In this document: one piece after another, positions 8,691 to 17,129 of the stretch | How the letters are laid out: the number at the start of each line of letters is the position of its first letter | Position numbering within the stretch: position 1 is the first letter of the stretch | Assembly (NCBI GenBank): GCA_002470135.1 | Contig: DKNC01000053.1 | Span: 1-31,134 of the forward strand | Reading direction: 5' to 3' | DNA: 31,134 nt | Origin: Actinobacteria bacterium UBA7398 | GTDB lineage: Bacteria; Actinomycetota; Actinomycetes; Nanopelagicales; Nanopelagicaceae | Notes under the pieces: generated by a model | Told to the model about the DNA's origin: nothing | Databases searched by the model: none | What the model saw: only the letters and a program-made list of their open reading frames with translations | Program-made: the position numbers and the translations under genes

Positions 8691-9404
8691 TTAGAGGTAG
8701 CTCCGGTTACCGAGGATTGAGCTGCCAATACGGATATGTGTCGCGCCATGCATTATTGCGCTTTCAAAATCACCACTCATCCCCGCTGAGAGCCAGGTTG
8801 CCATTGGAAATTTTTCTTTAAAATCGCTAAATATTTCAGCCATTTTGGCAAAGGCAATATCGGGGTTTTGGGCGATTGGCGCGACTGCCATCAAGCCCTT
8901 TATCTCCAAGCCAGAAATTTTTGCGATGGCATCCGCAAATTCAGTTAAAGATTTAGGCTCGACCCCATTGCGTTCAATTCGTTTTTCGGAGTCTAACGAA
9001 ACTTGAATTAATACTGGGTATTTTGCAGGCAGTACAGCTTCTCCCATTTGATACCGATCGCTTATCGTTTTCGCATGATCAATTTCGGCCAGTGAATGTA
9101 TAACATCGGCCCACTTCACAATTGATTTAATCTTATTACCCTGAATCTGACCCTGAAAATGCCATCTCGCATCTCGATGGAAATTTTCTGCCTTAACCGC
9201 GCCTTCTTGATCTCGATTCTCACCAAAATCGCGAACTCCTAATTCATACAAGAAATCCACATCAGAGCGGGGGAAGGTCTTGGTCACCACAATTAGAGAA
9301 ATATCGCTTGGGTTCCGATTAGCACTTCTAGCGGCTGCGTTTATTCGAGAGTTCGCAATTTCTAAGCCGTTTGAAATTTCGGTCTTCCGCTCTTGGTTCA
9401 CCAT
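8691..9404 (-). CDS. YggS/PROSC-family PLP-binding protein
   Basis: 237 residues, single-domain alanine-racemase-like fold without racemase activity; the family buffers pyridoxal 5'-phosphate and affects amino-acid balance. The PLP lysine is K42 in LIVVTKTFP, and the family motifs DFGENRDQEG, WHFQGQIQGNKIK and SAGMSGDFESAIMHGATHIRIGS (in two parts) are present. A longer frame extends to 9479, but its first 25 residues lie inside pgeF and lack family similarity; the ATG at 9404 overlaps the pgeF stop as ATGGTGA (7 bp), giving standard coupling and length. pgeF-yggS-sepF-yggT is a fixed actinobacterial arrangement. Confidence 0.92.
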   Translation of the reverse strand: MVNQERKTEISNGLEIANSRINAAARSANRNPSDISLIVVTKTFPRSDVDFLYELGVRDFGENRDQEGAVKAENFHRDARWHFQGQIQGNKIKSIVKWADVIHSLAEIDHAKTISDRYQMGEAVLPAKYPVLIQVSLDSEKRIERNGVEPKSLTEFADAIAKISGLEIKGLMAVAPIAQNPDIAFAKMAEIFSDFKEKFPMATWLSAGMSGDFESAIMHGATHIRIGSSILGNRSYL

Positions 9405-10081
9405 GCAATTACACCAGCTTGTCGGCCGGTTACGCCATCTCGTCGATATGAAAAAAGGTTTTCGCCATGCGCTGTGCATGAGTTCTCGCGCGAATAATCG
9501 ATTTCATAACTATCTAAGATAGAAATTACGCCAGCCGGCAAATCTAAACAATGTTTTTCAAGATTAGTCGCTGTGGCTGGATAGATAGAAATGACATCTA
9601 AATAAATATCGGGAGAAACTTCATAACAGTTTCCACAAATCGATGGGCCAAGTGCGGCGCTAATATCATTTGCCTTAGAACCAAGCGCTATCAACCTCGA
9701 AATGGTGGCTTCCACGATTCCTTTAACTAAGCCAGCCCGGCCAACATGTACTGCTGCGATCGCTTTCGGCGATCTAAATAACAACGGAATGCAATCCGCG
9801 ACTAATACAACTAACGCAGTTCCAGATTCCGCCGTAATTAGCGCATCAACTTTTGGAATTTGCGTTGATGGCCTAGATCGTTCGATTAACGCAATCTCAT
9901 TGCCGTGAACTTGATCCATGTAAAAAATACGATCCGAAGTCATCTCTAGCGCCTTTGCTAAAATTTCACGATTAGCTGTTACCGCGGCAGGATCGTCCGC
10001 TACATGTAAAGCAAGATTAAAATCAGCAAAACGCCCCGAACTAATGCCACCATGCCGCGATGTAAAGAACTCGCGAATCAT
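9398..10081 (-). CDS. pgeF: Polyphenol oxidase/purine nucleoside phosphorylase, YfiH (LACC1) family
   Basis: 227 residues. YfiH-type proteins were first described as laccase-like; later work assigned purine nucleoside phosphorylase/adenosine deaminase activity, and E. coli PgeF has been reported to edit wrongly built peptidoglycan precursors, which would fit this location. The zinc ligands expected for the family are visible: H59 (MDQVHGNEIA), C97 (VVLVADCIPLLF) and H112 (IAAVHVGRAGLVKG). The N-terminal FTSRHGGISSGRFADFNL is also typical. It starts 8 bp after the ftsZ stop without a clear ribosome binding site, so it depends on the ftsZ transcript. Family certain; substrate here unknown. Confidence 0.9.
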   Translation of the reverse strand: MIREFFTSRHGGISSGRFADFNLALHVADDPAAVTANREILAKALEMTSDRIFYMDQVHGNEIALIERSRPSTQIPKVDALITAESGTALVVLVADCIPLLFRSPKAIAAVHVGRAGLVKGIVEATISRLIALGSKANDISAALGPSICGNCYEVSPDIYLDVISIYPATATNLEKHCLDLPAGVISILDSYEIDYSRENSCTAHGENLFSYRRDGVTGRQAGVIAW

Positions 10082-10089
10082 TTGGTGGA

Positions 10090-11220
10090 TTACTTCATGA
10101 AATCAGGAATATCGATTTCGTCTTCGCTAACTAACTCTTGGAATGTAATCCGACGTCGTGGTTTATCATCTTGAGTATCGAGCGCGACTGCTAATGGGTC
10201 ATTACTAGGAATTGGGTTTGCATTCCCAGAAATTGTCGTTGAATTAATGACTGGCATTGCCATCTTCTTGGGCGCGCCACCATCAAATCCAGCGGCAATA
10301 ACGGTAACTCTTACCTCATCGCCTAGTGCATCATCAATTACGGTTCCATAAATAATATTTGCATCTGGATGTGCGCACTTAGCAACTAATTCTGCAGCTT
10401 CGCTAATTTCAAATAAACCTAAATCCGAACCACCGGCGATTGAAAGCAGAACGCCATGAGCGCCATCAATAGATGCTTCTAATAGCGGACTTGATATTGC
10501 CAACTCAGCTGCGCGAATGGATCGAGCTTCGCCACGAGCGGAACCAATTCCCATTAGCGCCGAACCAGCACCAGACATCACGCTCTTCACATCTGCAAAA
10601 TCTAAATTGATTAAACCAGGAGTCGTGATCAAGTCGGTTATTCCTTGAACGCCCGATAGCAGAACTTGGTCGGCAGTTTTAAATGCTTCAATAGCGCTAA
10701 TTGATCTATCTGAAATAGAGAGCAATCGATCATTAGGAATGACAATCAGAGTATCAACTTCACTTCGAAGTTTTTCAATACCTTCATCGGCTTGTGATGA
10801 TCGACGTTTTCCCTCAAATGAAAAAGGGCGAGTTACTACACCGACTGTAAGTGCACCAAGATCTTTTGCAATTTTCGCAACTATTGGTGCGCCACCAGTA
10901 CCAGTACCGCCACCTTCGCCGGCTGTAATAAAAACCATATCTGCGCCGCGCAAAACTTCTTCAATATCTTCAACATGATCTAGAGCTGCTTGACTTCCTA
11001 ATTCGGGAGATGCACCGGCACCTAAACCTTTAGTTAATTTTTTACCGATATCAAGTTTCACATCTGCATCACTCATTAATAAATCTTGCGCATCTGTATT
11101 AATCGCAATGAACTCGACACCTTTTAAACCCGCGTCAATCATTCGATTAATTGCGTTACCGCCGCCGCCGCCAATGCCAACAACTTTGATAACCGCTAAA
11201 TAATTCTGTGGTGATGCCAC
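10090..11220 (-). CDS. ftsZ: Cell division protein FtsZ
   Basis: Tubulin-like GTPase that forms the division ring. 376 residues. Visible are the N-terminal VIKVVGIGGGGGNAINRMID nucleotide-binding loop, the tubulin signature AGEGGGTGTGGAP, and the T7 synergy loop NLDFADVKSVMSGAG. The C-terminal linker is short (~50 residues) and ends in EDEIDIPDFMK, the peptide that binds SepF and FtsW in actinobacteria. The GTG at 11220 gives the usual MASPQNYLAVIKVVG start and is served by a strong AAGGGAGAGG ribosome binding site at 11227-11236. The 135-bp gap upstream suggests an additional promoter, common for actinobacterial ftsZ. Confidence 0.98.
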   Translation of the reverse strand: MASPQNYLAVIKVVGIGGGGGNAINRMIDAGLKGVEFIAINTDAQDLLMSDADVKLDIGKKLTKGLGAGASPELGSQAALDHVEDIEEVLRGADMVFITAGEGGGTGTGGAPIVAKIAKDLGALTVGVVTRPFSFEGKRRSSQADEGIEKLRSEVDTLIVIPNDRLLSISDRSISAIEAFKTADQVLLSGVQGITDLITTPGLINLDFADVKSVMSGAGSALMGIGSARGEARSIRAAELAISSPLLEASIDGAHGVLLSIAGGSDLGLFEISEAAELVAKCAHPDANIIYGTVIDDALGDEVRVTVIAAGFDGGAPKKMAMPVINSTTISGNANPIPSNDPLAVALDTQDDKPRRRITFQELVSEDEIDIPDFMK

Positions 11221-11355
11221 GATGCGCCTCTCCCTTAACTCTAATCCTCAACTTGAGGCTCAGAGTCTCTTTATCTGATGCGCAAAAGTATGGGTGCGGC
11301 GCTACGCAATCAATGACCGACACGATGACATTAATTGATAATGATTTTTAGTATT
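11221..11355 (-). promoter_or_regulatory. ftsQ-ftsZ intergenic region: ribosome binding site, palindrome, possible ftsZ promoter
   Basis: The largest gap between ftsQ and ftsZ. Reading toward ftsZ: a small hairpin CATTA-loop-TAATG near 11329-11343, a TTGATT at 11308-11313 that could be a -35 element with CATACT at 11287-11292 as a -10 (15-bp spacer, weak), a perfect palindrome CCTCAACTTGAGG at 11246-11258, and the strong AAGGGAGAGG at 11227-11236. No terminator-like hairpin with a U tract is seen, so read-through from ftsQ is likely in addition to local initiation. The promoter call is tentative; the ribosome binding site and palindrome are direct observations. Confidence 0.45.
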
Positions 11356-12090
11356 TTATTTAACGATAGGCGAAAGTGGAGTTGTTAAATCCATCCGCAC
11401 TATTTTCGCATTTTCTGGCAGTAGTAATAACTCCCGTAATACTTTGATTTTCAAGGGTAAATCTTGGCTACTACCCCAGGTAATTTTTAGGGATCGACCA
11501 TCTATCACCAAGGCAGTCAATAAATATGCCGGGCTATTCACTAGATAACTTTGAACTCTCATTTCTTTGGCGTTGATTTGCGCCGGTTCAACCGCTGCAA
11601 TGCCACGGTGTAACTGGTCAAATGCTGCGAGGGAAGATTGCGACCGATCATTCAATATCAATTCTGGGAGATTTGCCATTTCGGAAGGTAATTGACCATC
11701 GGTTGGAATAATGAATATTTCCATTTGATCATCTAGGAAAGTTCGACCATTAGAATTTTGTATCACCGCTATCGGCTCTCGCTTAGCTATCCCGATTTCG
11801 ATCGCTTTGGAAAGCCAATTCCGTTTTACCGATATCGATTTGATCCAGTTCAATTCTGAAATTCGGTTCGACACAACCCGCTTATCAACCCTCGCTAATG
11901 GAGCTCCGATTTGCATAACTGCTGGCTGATTTTCAATTCTCTTAATTACCAATTTTTCTTCCGCAGCATTAACCCCAGTAAATGCGATTGATTTAACGGA
12001 AAAGACTTGAGACCAGCCAAAAAGGTAGGAAGTGCTGGCAACTGTAAGCAAGAGTAGAACGGTGACAAATCTCCGTTTGAGTTTGGACAA
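11356..12090 (-). CDS. ftsQ: Cell division protein FtsQ
   Basis: 244-residue bitopic membrane protein of the divisome. A basic start (SKLKRR) is followed by one transmembrane helix (about residues 8-26), a POTRA domain (FSVKSIAFTGVNAAEEKLVI onward, about 30-100) and the FtsQ/DivIB beta domain with KREPIAVIQ and FLDDQMEIF. FtsQ links FtsL and other membrane proteins of the divisome. The start is a TTG placed directly after the murC TAA (TAATTG); no other start gives a complete N-terminus with its basic residues. Position between murC and ftsZ, without murB or ddl in between, confirms the assignment. Confidence 0.93.
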   Translation of the reverse strand: MSKLKRRFVTVLLLLTVASTSYLFGWSQVFSVKSIAFTGVNAAEEKLVIKRIENQPAVMQIGAPLARVDKRVVSNRISELNWIKSISVKRNWLSKAIEIGIAKREPIAVIQNSNGRTFLDDQMEIFIIPTDGQLPSEMANLPELILNDRSQSSLAAFDQLHRGIAAVEPAQINAKEMRVQSYLVNSPAYLLTALVIDGRSLKITWGSSQDLPLKIKVLRELLLLPENAKIVRMDLTTPLSPIVK

Positions 12091-13500
12091 TTACTCGATC
12101 TTCCCACGGTTTGAAATAGCTTCTAAAATTAGTGGCCCTAACGAATTTACATCGCCCGCACCTAACGTGATTATCAAATCCTCCGGGCGTGCCATCTCTA
12201 CAACCATCTCGATAACAGTAGGCATTGAGGGTTCGTAAATTACTTTTGTTGGATCCATTTTTTGGGCAATACTTAAAGATGTCACGCCTTGGATTGGGGT
12301 CTCACTCGCTGCATAAACTTCAAGCAGAAAAACTTTATCGGCAATCGATAATTCCTTTGCAAATTCGCTTAGAAAATGAGCTGTGCGACTAAACCTGTGG
12401 GGCTGGAATATGGCCAATACCCGACCATTTGGATTGTAATTTTGAGCTGTTTCTAGTGTTACTCGAACCTCAGTTGGGTGATGGCCATAATCGTCAATCA
12501 CCGTAATGCCATGAACTTTTCCTTTTAACTCGAACCTTCGTCGAGCACCAGTAAAAGTTTTTAATCCTTGGATTATTTCTGGAGCTGGATAACCCATCAA
12601 TAAAGCGGCCGTTAAGGTACCAGCCGCGTTTAATACATTATGTCTGCCTGGGACTGAAAGTTGGAGCTCACCGAGAACTCGACCACGCCAAGTTATTCGA
12701 GCGCTAGCAGAATTAGACCCTAACGCAATTCGATCTACCTTCAAATCACAGTCTGAACTTTCCCCGTAAGTTGCCAAAGTAATGCTCGTTGAATCTATTT
12801 TTTGAATCAATCGTCGCGCACCTGGGTCATCCCCGCAAATAACTAGAAAACCATCGCGTTGAATCGTTCCAACAAAATTAGCAAATACTTCATCAACTGC
12901 TTTTTCATCAGCGAAGTGATCCACGTGATCTAGTTCAATGTTGGTGATAATGGCTCCATCTGGTTTGTATACCAAAAAAGATCCATCAGATTCATCTGCT
13001 TCAGCAACAAATACATCACCGCTGCCGTGGTGAGCGTTAGTCCCGGAATTTGAAACGGTCGCACCAATTGCAAACGAAGGATCAACGCCACAATGTTGCA
13101 ACGCAACAGTCAACATCGAGGTGGTGGTGGTCTTGCCATGCGTGCCAGCAATTGCGACCGAACGCTTTTGGGACATGAGAATTGCTAGCGCTTCGGCGCG
13201 TAATAACACCGGCAGGTTGTTTGCTCTGGCATATTTGAGTTCAACATTCGATTCCGAAATGGCACTAGAGATCACGACGATATCCCGACCGGCGATATTT
13301 TCTTCGGCATGCGATGCAAATGCTGCCACCCCTAACTTTCGAAGTCCTTGCAACGCTTGCGAATCTTTAATATCCGAACCAGAAACCGCAATATCCAGCG
13401 CCACCAATATCCGGGCAATCCCGCTCATCCCAGAACCACCAATCCCAATTAAATGGACTTTTGCCAGCGTGAAATCGACATAATTAATTGGGTTCATCAT
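12091..13500 (-). CDS. murC: UDP-N-acetylmuramate--L-alanine ligase
   Basis: 469 residues. ATP-dependent cytoplasmic enzyme that adds L-Ala to UDP-MurNAc, the first peptide-stem step. The Rossmann motif VHLIGIGGSGMSGIARIL (about 16-33), the ligase P-loop VAIAGTHGKTTTTSML (about 115-130), the central EADESDGSFL and NIELDHVDHF motifs, and the C-terminal DDYGHHPTEV and FQPHRFSRT are all present. The ATG at 13500 overlaps the murG stop (ATGA); a second ATG follows directly. The MurE, MurF and MurD homologues upstream each have a different substrate-binding N-terminus, so assignment is clear. Confidence 0.97.
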   Translation of the reverse strand: MMNPINYVDFTLAKVHLIGIGGSGMSGIARILVALDIAVSGSDIKDSQALQGLRKLGVAAFASHAEENIAGRDIVVISSAISESNVELKYARANNLPVLLRAEALAILMSQKRSVAIAGTHGKTTTTSMLTVALQHCGVDPSFAIGATVSNSGTNAHHGSGDVFVAEADESDGSFLVYKPDGAIITNIELDHVDHFADEKAVDEVFANFVGTIQRDGFLVICGDDPGARRLIQKIDSTSITLATYGESSDCDLKVDRIALGSNSASARITWRGRVLGELQLSVPGRHNVLNAAGTLTAALLMGYPAPEIIQGLKTFTGARRRFELKGKVHGITVIDDYGHHPTEVRVTLETAQNYNPNGRVLAIFQPHRFSRTAHFLSEFAKELSIADKVFLLEVYAASETPIQGVTSLSIAQKMDPTKVIYEPSMPTVIEMVVEMARPEDLIITLGAGDVNSLGPLILEAISNRGKIE

Positions 13501-14582
13501 TTGCTCACCGATAGCGCAAGTTTCGCAATTTCTTTTGCAGTCTCTTTAATTTTTACAGTTACCGCCGTCGATGAATAGGCCTTGCTCTTCGCGATTTCCG
13601 ATTCAATATTTTTACCAAGCCAGTCGGCGGTAAATTCTGAATTTCTAATCATGGTTGCCGAGTTCTTAGCCATTAATTCGTCCGCGTTCGCTTCTTGCTC
13701 GCCATTTCCAATTGGGAGTGGAATTAAGATTGCGTACCGATTAACTACTGCCAACTCCGCGCAAGTTACAGCGCCACTCCGACAAATTACGATGTCAGCA
13801 GCTGCGTAAACCCGAGCAATGTTATGAAAGTATTGAGTTGGGAAATAGCCGGTTCGAGCAATTGGAAGGGTGTTATGCATTCCGACTGCGTGCGCTATTT
13901 GAATCGGATATTTTTGGGAACTAAGGTATTCCGAAACTACTTTATTAATTCGCTCCGAACCAAGTGAGCCGCCGAAAACCGCGATTATTGGTTTATCGGG
14001 AGAGAGTCCCCACTCCTTGGCTTGGCTATTTCTAAGTTCGGCTAATTCACTTGGTCTAAGTTGGGAAACCGCAACAATGTCATCTCGTAGCGGCATCCCG
14101 GTACTGATGGACTCTGGCCACTTTCGTTGCACTGAGCCAAAATTCACAGTTACGATTTTTGCAAATAGTCGCCCTAAACGATTTGCCCAACCTGGCTTGG
14201 CGTTCGCTTCATGGATAACAATTGGAATTCGCAATACAACCGCAGCTAAATAAGCAGATGCGGCAACATAACCACCAAAGCCAATAACTACTGAAGCGTC
14301 TTTAATAATACGAATTGAAGTAAACACACTTCCAATTAGAGCAAACGGCCATTTGAATATAGATAACGAAAGTTTTCTAGGCAGCGCAACTTTAGGTATT
14401 ACCTTCAATGGAAAACCGCGACTAGGTACTAACGCGTTCTCTAGTCCCGTTTTAGTGCCGATAAACTCACATTGCAGCGCCGGGTTAATTTTTTGCAATT
14501 CAACTGCGACTGCAAGGGCTGGCTCAATGTGGCCAGCAGTGCCGCCACCGGCCAGAATTATTTTTTTACTTCCAGTTGCCAT
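13497..14582 (-). CDS. murG: UDP-N-acetylglucosamine--lipid I N-acetylglucosaminyltransferase
   Basis: 361 residues, GT-B glycosyltransferase at the inner face of the membrane that converts lipid I to lipid II. The N-terminal loop ILAGGGTAGHIEPALAVA (residues 9-26) and the donor-binding motifs VFGGSLGSERIN and IVICRSGAVTCAEL are visible, plus IPLPIGNGEQEANADEL. The start ATG shares one base with the ftsW stop (TAATG), and its stop overlaps the murC start (ATGA). Hydrophobic patch FKWPFALIGSVFTSIRII (around residues 75-92) fits the known membrane-association surface. Confidence 0.96.
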   Translation of the reverse strand: MATGSKKIILAGGGTAGHIEPALAVAVELQKINPALQCEFIGTKTGLENALVPSRGFPLKVIPKVALPRKLSLSIFKWPFALIGSVFTSIRIIKDASVVIGFGGYVAASAYLAAVVLRIPIVIHEANAKPGWANRLGRLFAKIVTVNFGSVQRKWPESISTGMPLRDDIVAVSQLRPSELAELRNSQAKEWGLSPDKPIIAVFGGSLGSERINKVVSEYLSSQKYPIQIAHAVGMHNTLPIARTGYFPTQYFHNIARVYAAADIVICRSGAVTCAELAVVNRYAILIPLPIGNGEQEANADELMAKNSATMIRNSEFTADWLGKNIESEIAKSKAYSSTAVTVKIKETAKEIAKLALSVSK

Positions 14583-15757
14583 TACTTAGCCAACTTTAGT
14601 TTTCTGCGTTGCAAAATCGCTTCTCTGATATTTGGTGTTCGTCGAGCTACGCCAAGCACGAAACCGGCTGCAATAAATACTGAGAGCAGTGAGGATCCTC
14701 CGTAGGACATAAACGGCAAAGTTACACCTACGACTGGAATTAACCCGACGACCGAACCAATATTCAAGGTCAATTGCATAGAGAACCAACAGCCAATTCC
14801 GGCAGTCGCGTACTTTTCAAAACTAGTACTTGCTCCGAGCGCCACTTTGAAAATTGAAAGAATTAAGCCAGCAAATAGTAGAAGGACCGCTAAAGTTCCT
14901 AACAATCCAAGTTCCTCACCAATTACCGAAAAAATAAAATCAGTATGTGCTTCTGCGAGCGTTCCCCATTTCTGTCTACTCGCTCCTAATCCAATTCCGA
15001 ATAAGCCACCAGAGGCTAAACCCATCAGGCTGTGGGCTGGTTGCCATCCTGCTCCTTTGTAATACTGAACGGAGAATGGATCAAGTAGTGCAAAGAAACG
15101 ATTTAATCGATTTTTATGAGTAATAACTAAAACCGCAACTACTAATCCACCTAGACCGCCTGCGACTGAAAGCTCTTTAAGCGGAACACCTGCAATAAAA
15201 AGTATTCCAGCAAATATTAAAGCGACTACTACGGCAGTACCAAGATCTCTGCCCTTATAGATAAGCGCTTCAACCAAAAGAAAGCCAGGAGTCAGCGAAA
15301 TCCAAATATTCGACTTGATTCCTTCTGCAATCCGTTGATCGTGTAGCCATAGTCTAGATGCGCACCAAATTATAAAACCCATCTTCGCAAATTCGCTTGG
15401 TTGAATTGTAAAACCAGCAACATAAATCCAATTGGTATTTCCATTAACAGTTTTTCCAAAACCGGGTAATTGCGGCAATAGTAAGAAAATACATGAAGCC
15501 ACCAAAGAGAGCGGTGCAATGCGATCCCAAAGTTTAGTTTTTAATTTCATGGATAAATAACCAAGTAAGAGAGCCAATATTAAGAAAAATGCTTGCCGTC
15601 CCACAATTGAAAAAGAGTTCCCAGTTTCATGTAACGAACGGACCGCAGAGGCCGAAAGTACCATCAGCAAGCCAAGACTACTTAGAGCAGTGACCGCTAT
15701 TAGTATCAAATAATATGAAGCTTCGGGTTTCGCTAAAAAATTCTTTGGTTTAGCCAT
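14582..15757 (-). CDS. ftsW: Peptidoglycan glycosyltransferase FtsW (SEDS family)
   Basis: 391 residues with about ten hydrophobic segments. SEDS signatures: FTIQPSEFAKMGFIIWCA, GIGLGASRQKWGTLAEAHTD followed by FIFSVIGEELGLLG, and GVTLPFMSYGGSSLLSVFIA. FtsW polymerises lipid II at the septum together with the transpeptidase FtsI encoded in the same operon. The start overlaps the murD stop by 8 bp and the stop shares a base with the murG start. The dcw location favours FtsW over the elongation homologue RodA. The basic C-terminus (NIREAILQRRKLKLAK) is short; actinobacterial FtsW proteins often have a longer tail. Confidence 0.95.
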   Translation of the reverse strand: MAKPKNFLAKPEASYYLILIAVTALSSLGLLMVLSASAVRSLHETGNSFSIVGRQAFFLILALLLGYLSMKLKTKLWDRIAPLSLVASCIFLLLPQLPGFGKTVNGNTNWIYVAGFTIQPSEFAKMGFIIWCASRLWLHDQRIAEGIKSNIWISLTPGFLLVEALIYKGRDLGTAVVVALIFAGILFIAGVPLKELSVAGGLGGLVVAVLVITHKNRLNRFFALLDPFSVQYYKGAGWQPAHSLMGLASGGLFGIGLGASRQKWGTLAEAHTDFIFSVIGEELGLLGTLAVLLLFAGLILSIFKVALGASTSFEKYATAGIGCWFSMQLTLNIGSVVGLIPVVGVTLPFMSYGGSSLLSVFIAAGFVLGVARRTPNIREAILQRRKLKLAK

Positions 15758-17123
15758 TATTTACCACCAATTTTTCGATTGCTTTTGCGAATGCATTACC
15801 TCGATCTGCGTATGAAGTGAACTGATCCATAGACGCACATGCTGGAGCAAGCAGAACCGTGTCGCCGCTTTTCGCTATCGATTTCGCTAACGCAACTACT
15901 TCTAACATCAATGCATCGCCAGTTTTATCACTTGCAATAATGTGTAATGGCACTTCCGGAGCGTGTTTAGTAAGTGCTATTTTAATAATTTCGCTATCTT
16001 GGCCAATCAGAATAACTTCCCGAAACCTACTTTTCCCACGAGTTATTAAGTCGTTCATATCTGCTCCTTTTGTTAACCCGCCAGCAATCCAAATAGCAGA
16101 GATTTGTGAAAGTAAGGCAGCTAACGCAGCATGCGGATTCGTAGCTTTTGAGTCATTAACCCACTTAATGCCAGCTTGATCTAGAACTAGTTCTAACCGA
16201 TGGTGATCAAGCACGAAGTTTTTTAAACCTTGTTGCACTTTTTCTGGAGAAATGCCCAGTGCTCGGGCAATGCCGCCAGCTGCAAGCGCGTTCAAAATAT
16301 TGTGTGGGACCGCTGGCAAAATATCTTGCAATTCTCCGATTGCTTCAGCAGCATCACTACTGGTGAAAGCGCGATCAATCAATAGATTTTCGACTAGCCC
16401 TAACTCTCCTAGCTTTGGCGTTTCAAGGGAGAAGTAAAATTTCTTACCTAAATAGCTAGTCGAGTACTGCATTACTTCTGGGTCGCTTAAATTCAAAAGC
16501 GCGCTTTGGGACATGTCGAGTAATTTTGCTTTCGATTTTGCATAATTTTCAAATGACCCATGCCAATCAATATGGTCATCCGCAATATTTAAAATACAAC
16601 CGATTTCAAATTTAGCTTCATTGGACCATTCAATTTGAAAAGATGAGAGCTCTAACGCTAAGAAATCATATTTCTTCGATGAAGTGACCGCGGCAATAAC
16701 TGTTTCGCCAACGTTTCCACAAGCAGTTCCGCTTACTCCAGCTGCTTCAAAAATCGATGCCACCATTTGAATTGTGGTGGTCTTGCCATTTGTCCCAGTT
16801 AGCGCAACCCATTTTTGATTAGGCAGAATTTCAAGCTTTACCCGCCACGCCAAATCAACTTCACTTAAAATTTCCGTGCTTAATTTGCGAAATTCCGAAA
16901 TAACTGGGTGGTCGGTTCGCCAACCAGGTGAGACGCAAACTAGTGAAAACTTCGAAAACATATCGCTATCAATTTCAGTAATTACACTCTCGTTAATTTT
17001 CTTCTCATCGATAAGTTTTACGTGCGCGCCTTGGCTTTCCAGAAAACTCAACATTGCTTGACCAGTAACGCCCGCTCCAATTACTGCGATATTTCTATTT
17101 TTGAGAGATTCGAGGAAGGACAT
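15750..17123 (-). CDS. murD: UDP-N-acetylmuramoylalanine--D-glutamate ligase
   Basis: 457 residues. Adds D-Glu to UDP-MurNAc-L-Ala. The N-terminal Rossmann-like loop NIAVIGAGVTGQAMLSFL (residues 9-26) and the ligase P-loop VALTGTNGKTTTIQMVA (around 108-124) are clear, as are ILNIADDHIDWHGSFENYAK and the C-terminal VNDSKATNPHAALAAL and LLAPACASMDQFTSY motifs. It begins 6 bp after the mraY stop, one of the few non-overlapping junctions in the chain, and lacks its own ribosome binding site. Its stop lies within the start of ftsW. Confidence 0.97.
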   Translation of the reverse strand: MSFLESLKNRNIAVIGAGVTGQAMLSFLESQGAHVKLIDEKKINESVITEIDSDMFSKFSLVCVSPGWRTDHPVISEFRKLSTEILSEVDLAWRVKLEILPNQKWVALTGTNGKTTTIQMVASIFEAAGVSGTACGNVGETVIAAVTSSKKYDFLALELSSFQIEWSNEAKFEIGCILNIADDHIDWHGSFENYAKSKAKLLDMSQSALLNLSDPEVMQYSTSYLGKKFYFSLETPKLGELGLVENLLIDRAFTSSDAAEAIGELQDILPAVPHNILNALAAGGIARALGISPEKVQQGLKNFVLDHHRLELVLDQAGIKWVNDSKATNPHAALAALLSQISAIWIAGGLTKGADMNDLITRGKSRFREVILIGQDSEIIKIALTKHAPEVPLHIIASDKTGDALMLEVVALAKSIAKSGDTVLLAPACASMDQFTSYADRGNAFAKAIEKLVVNNG

Positions 17124-17129
17124 GGCTAA

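Noticed and set aside
9405..9479. N-terminal extension of the YggS gene to 9479
   Set aside because: These codons overlap pgeF in another frame and encode a tail unlike the family; the ATGGTGA junction at 9398-9404 is the natural start.
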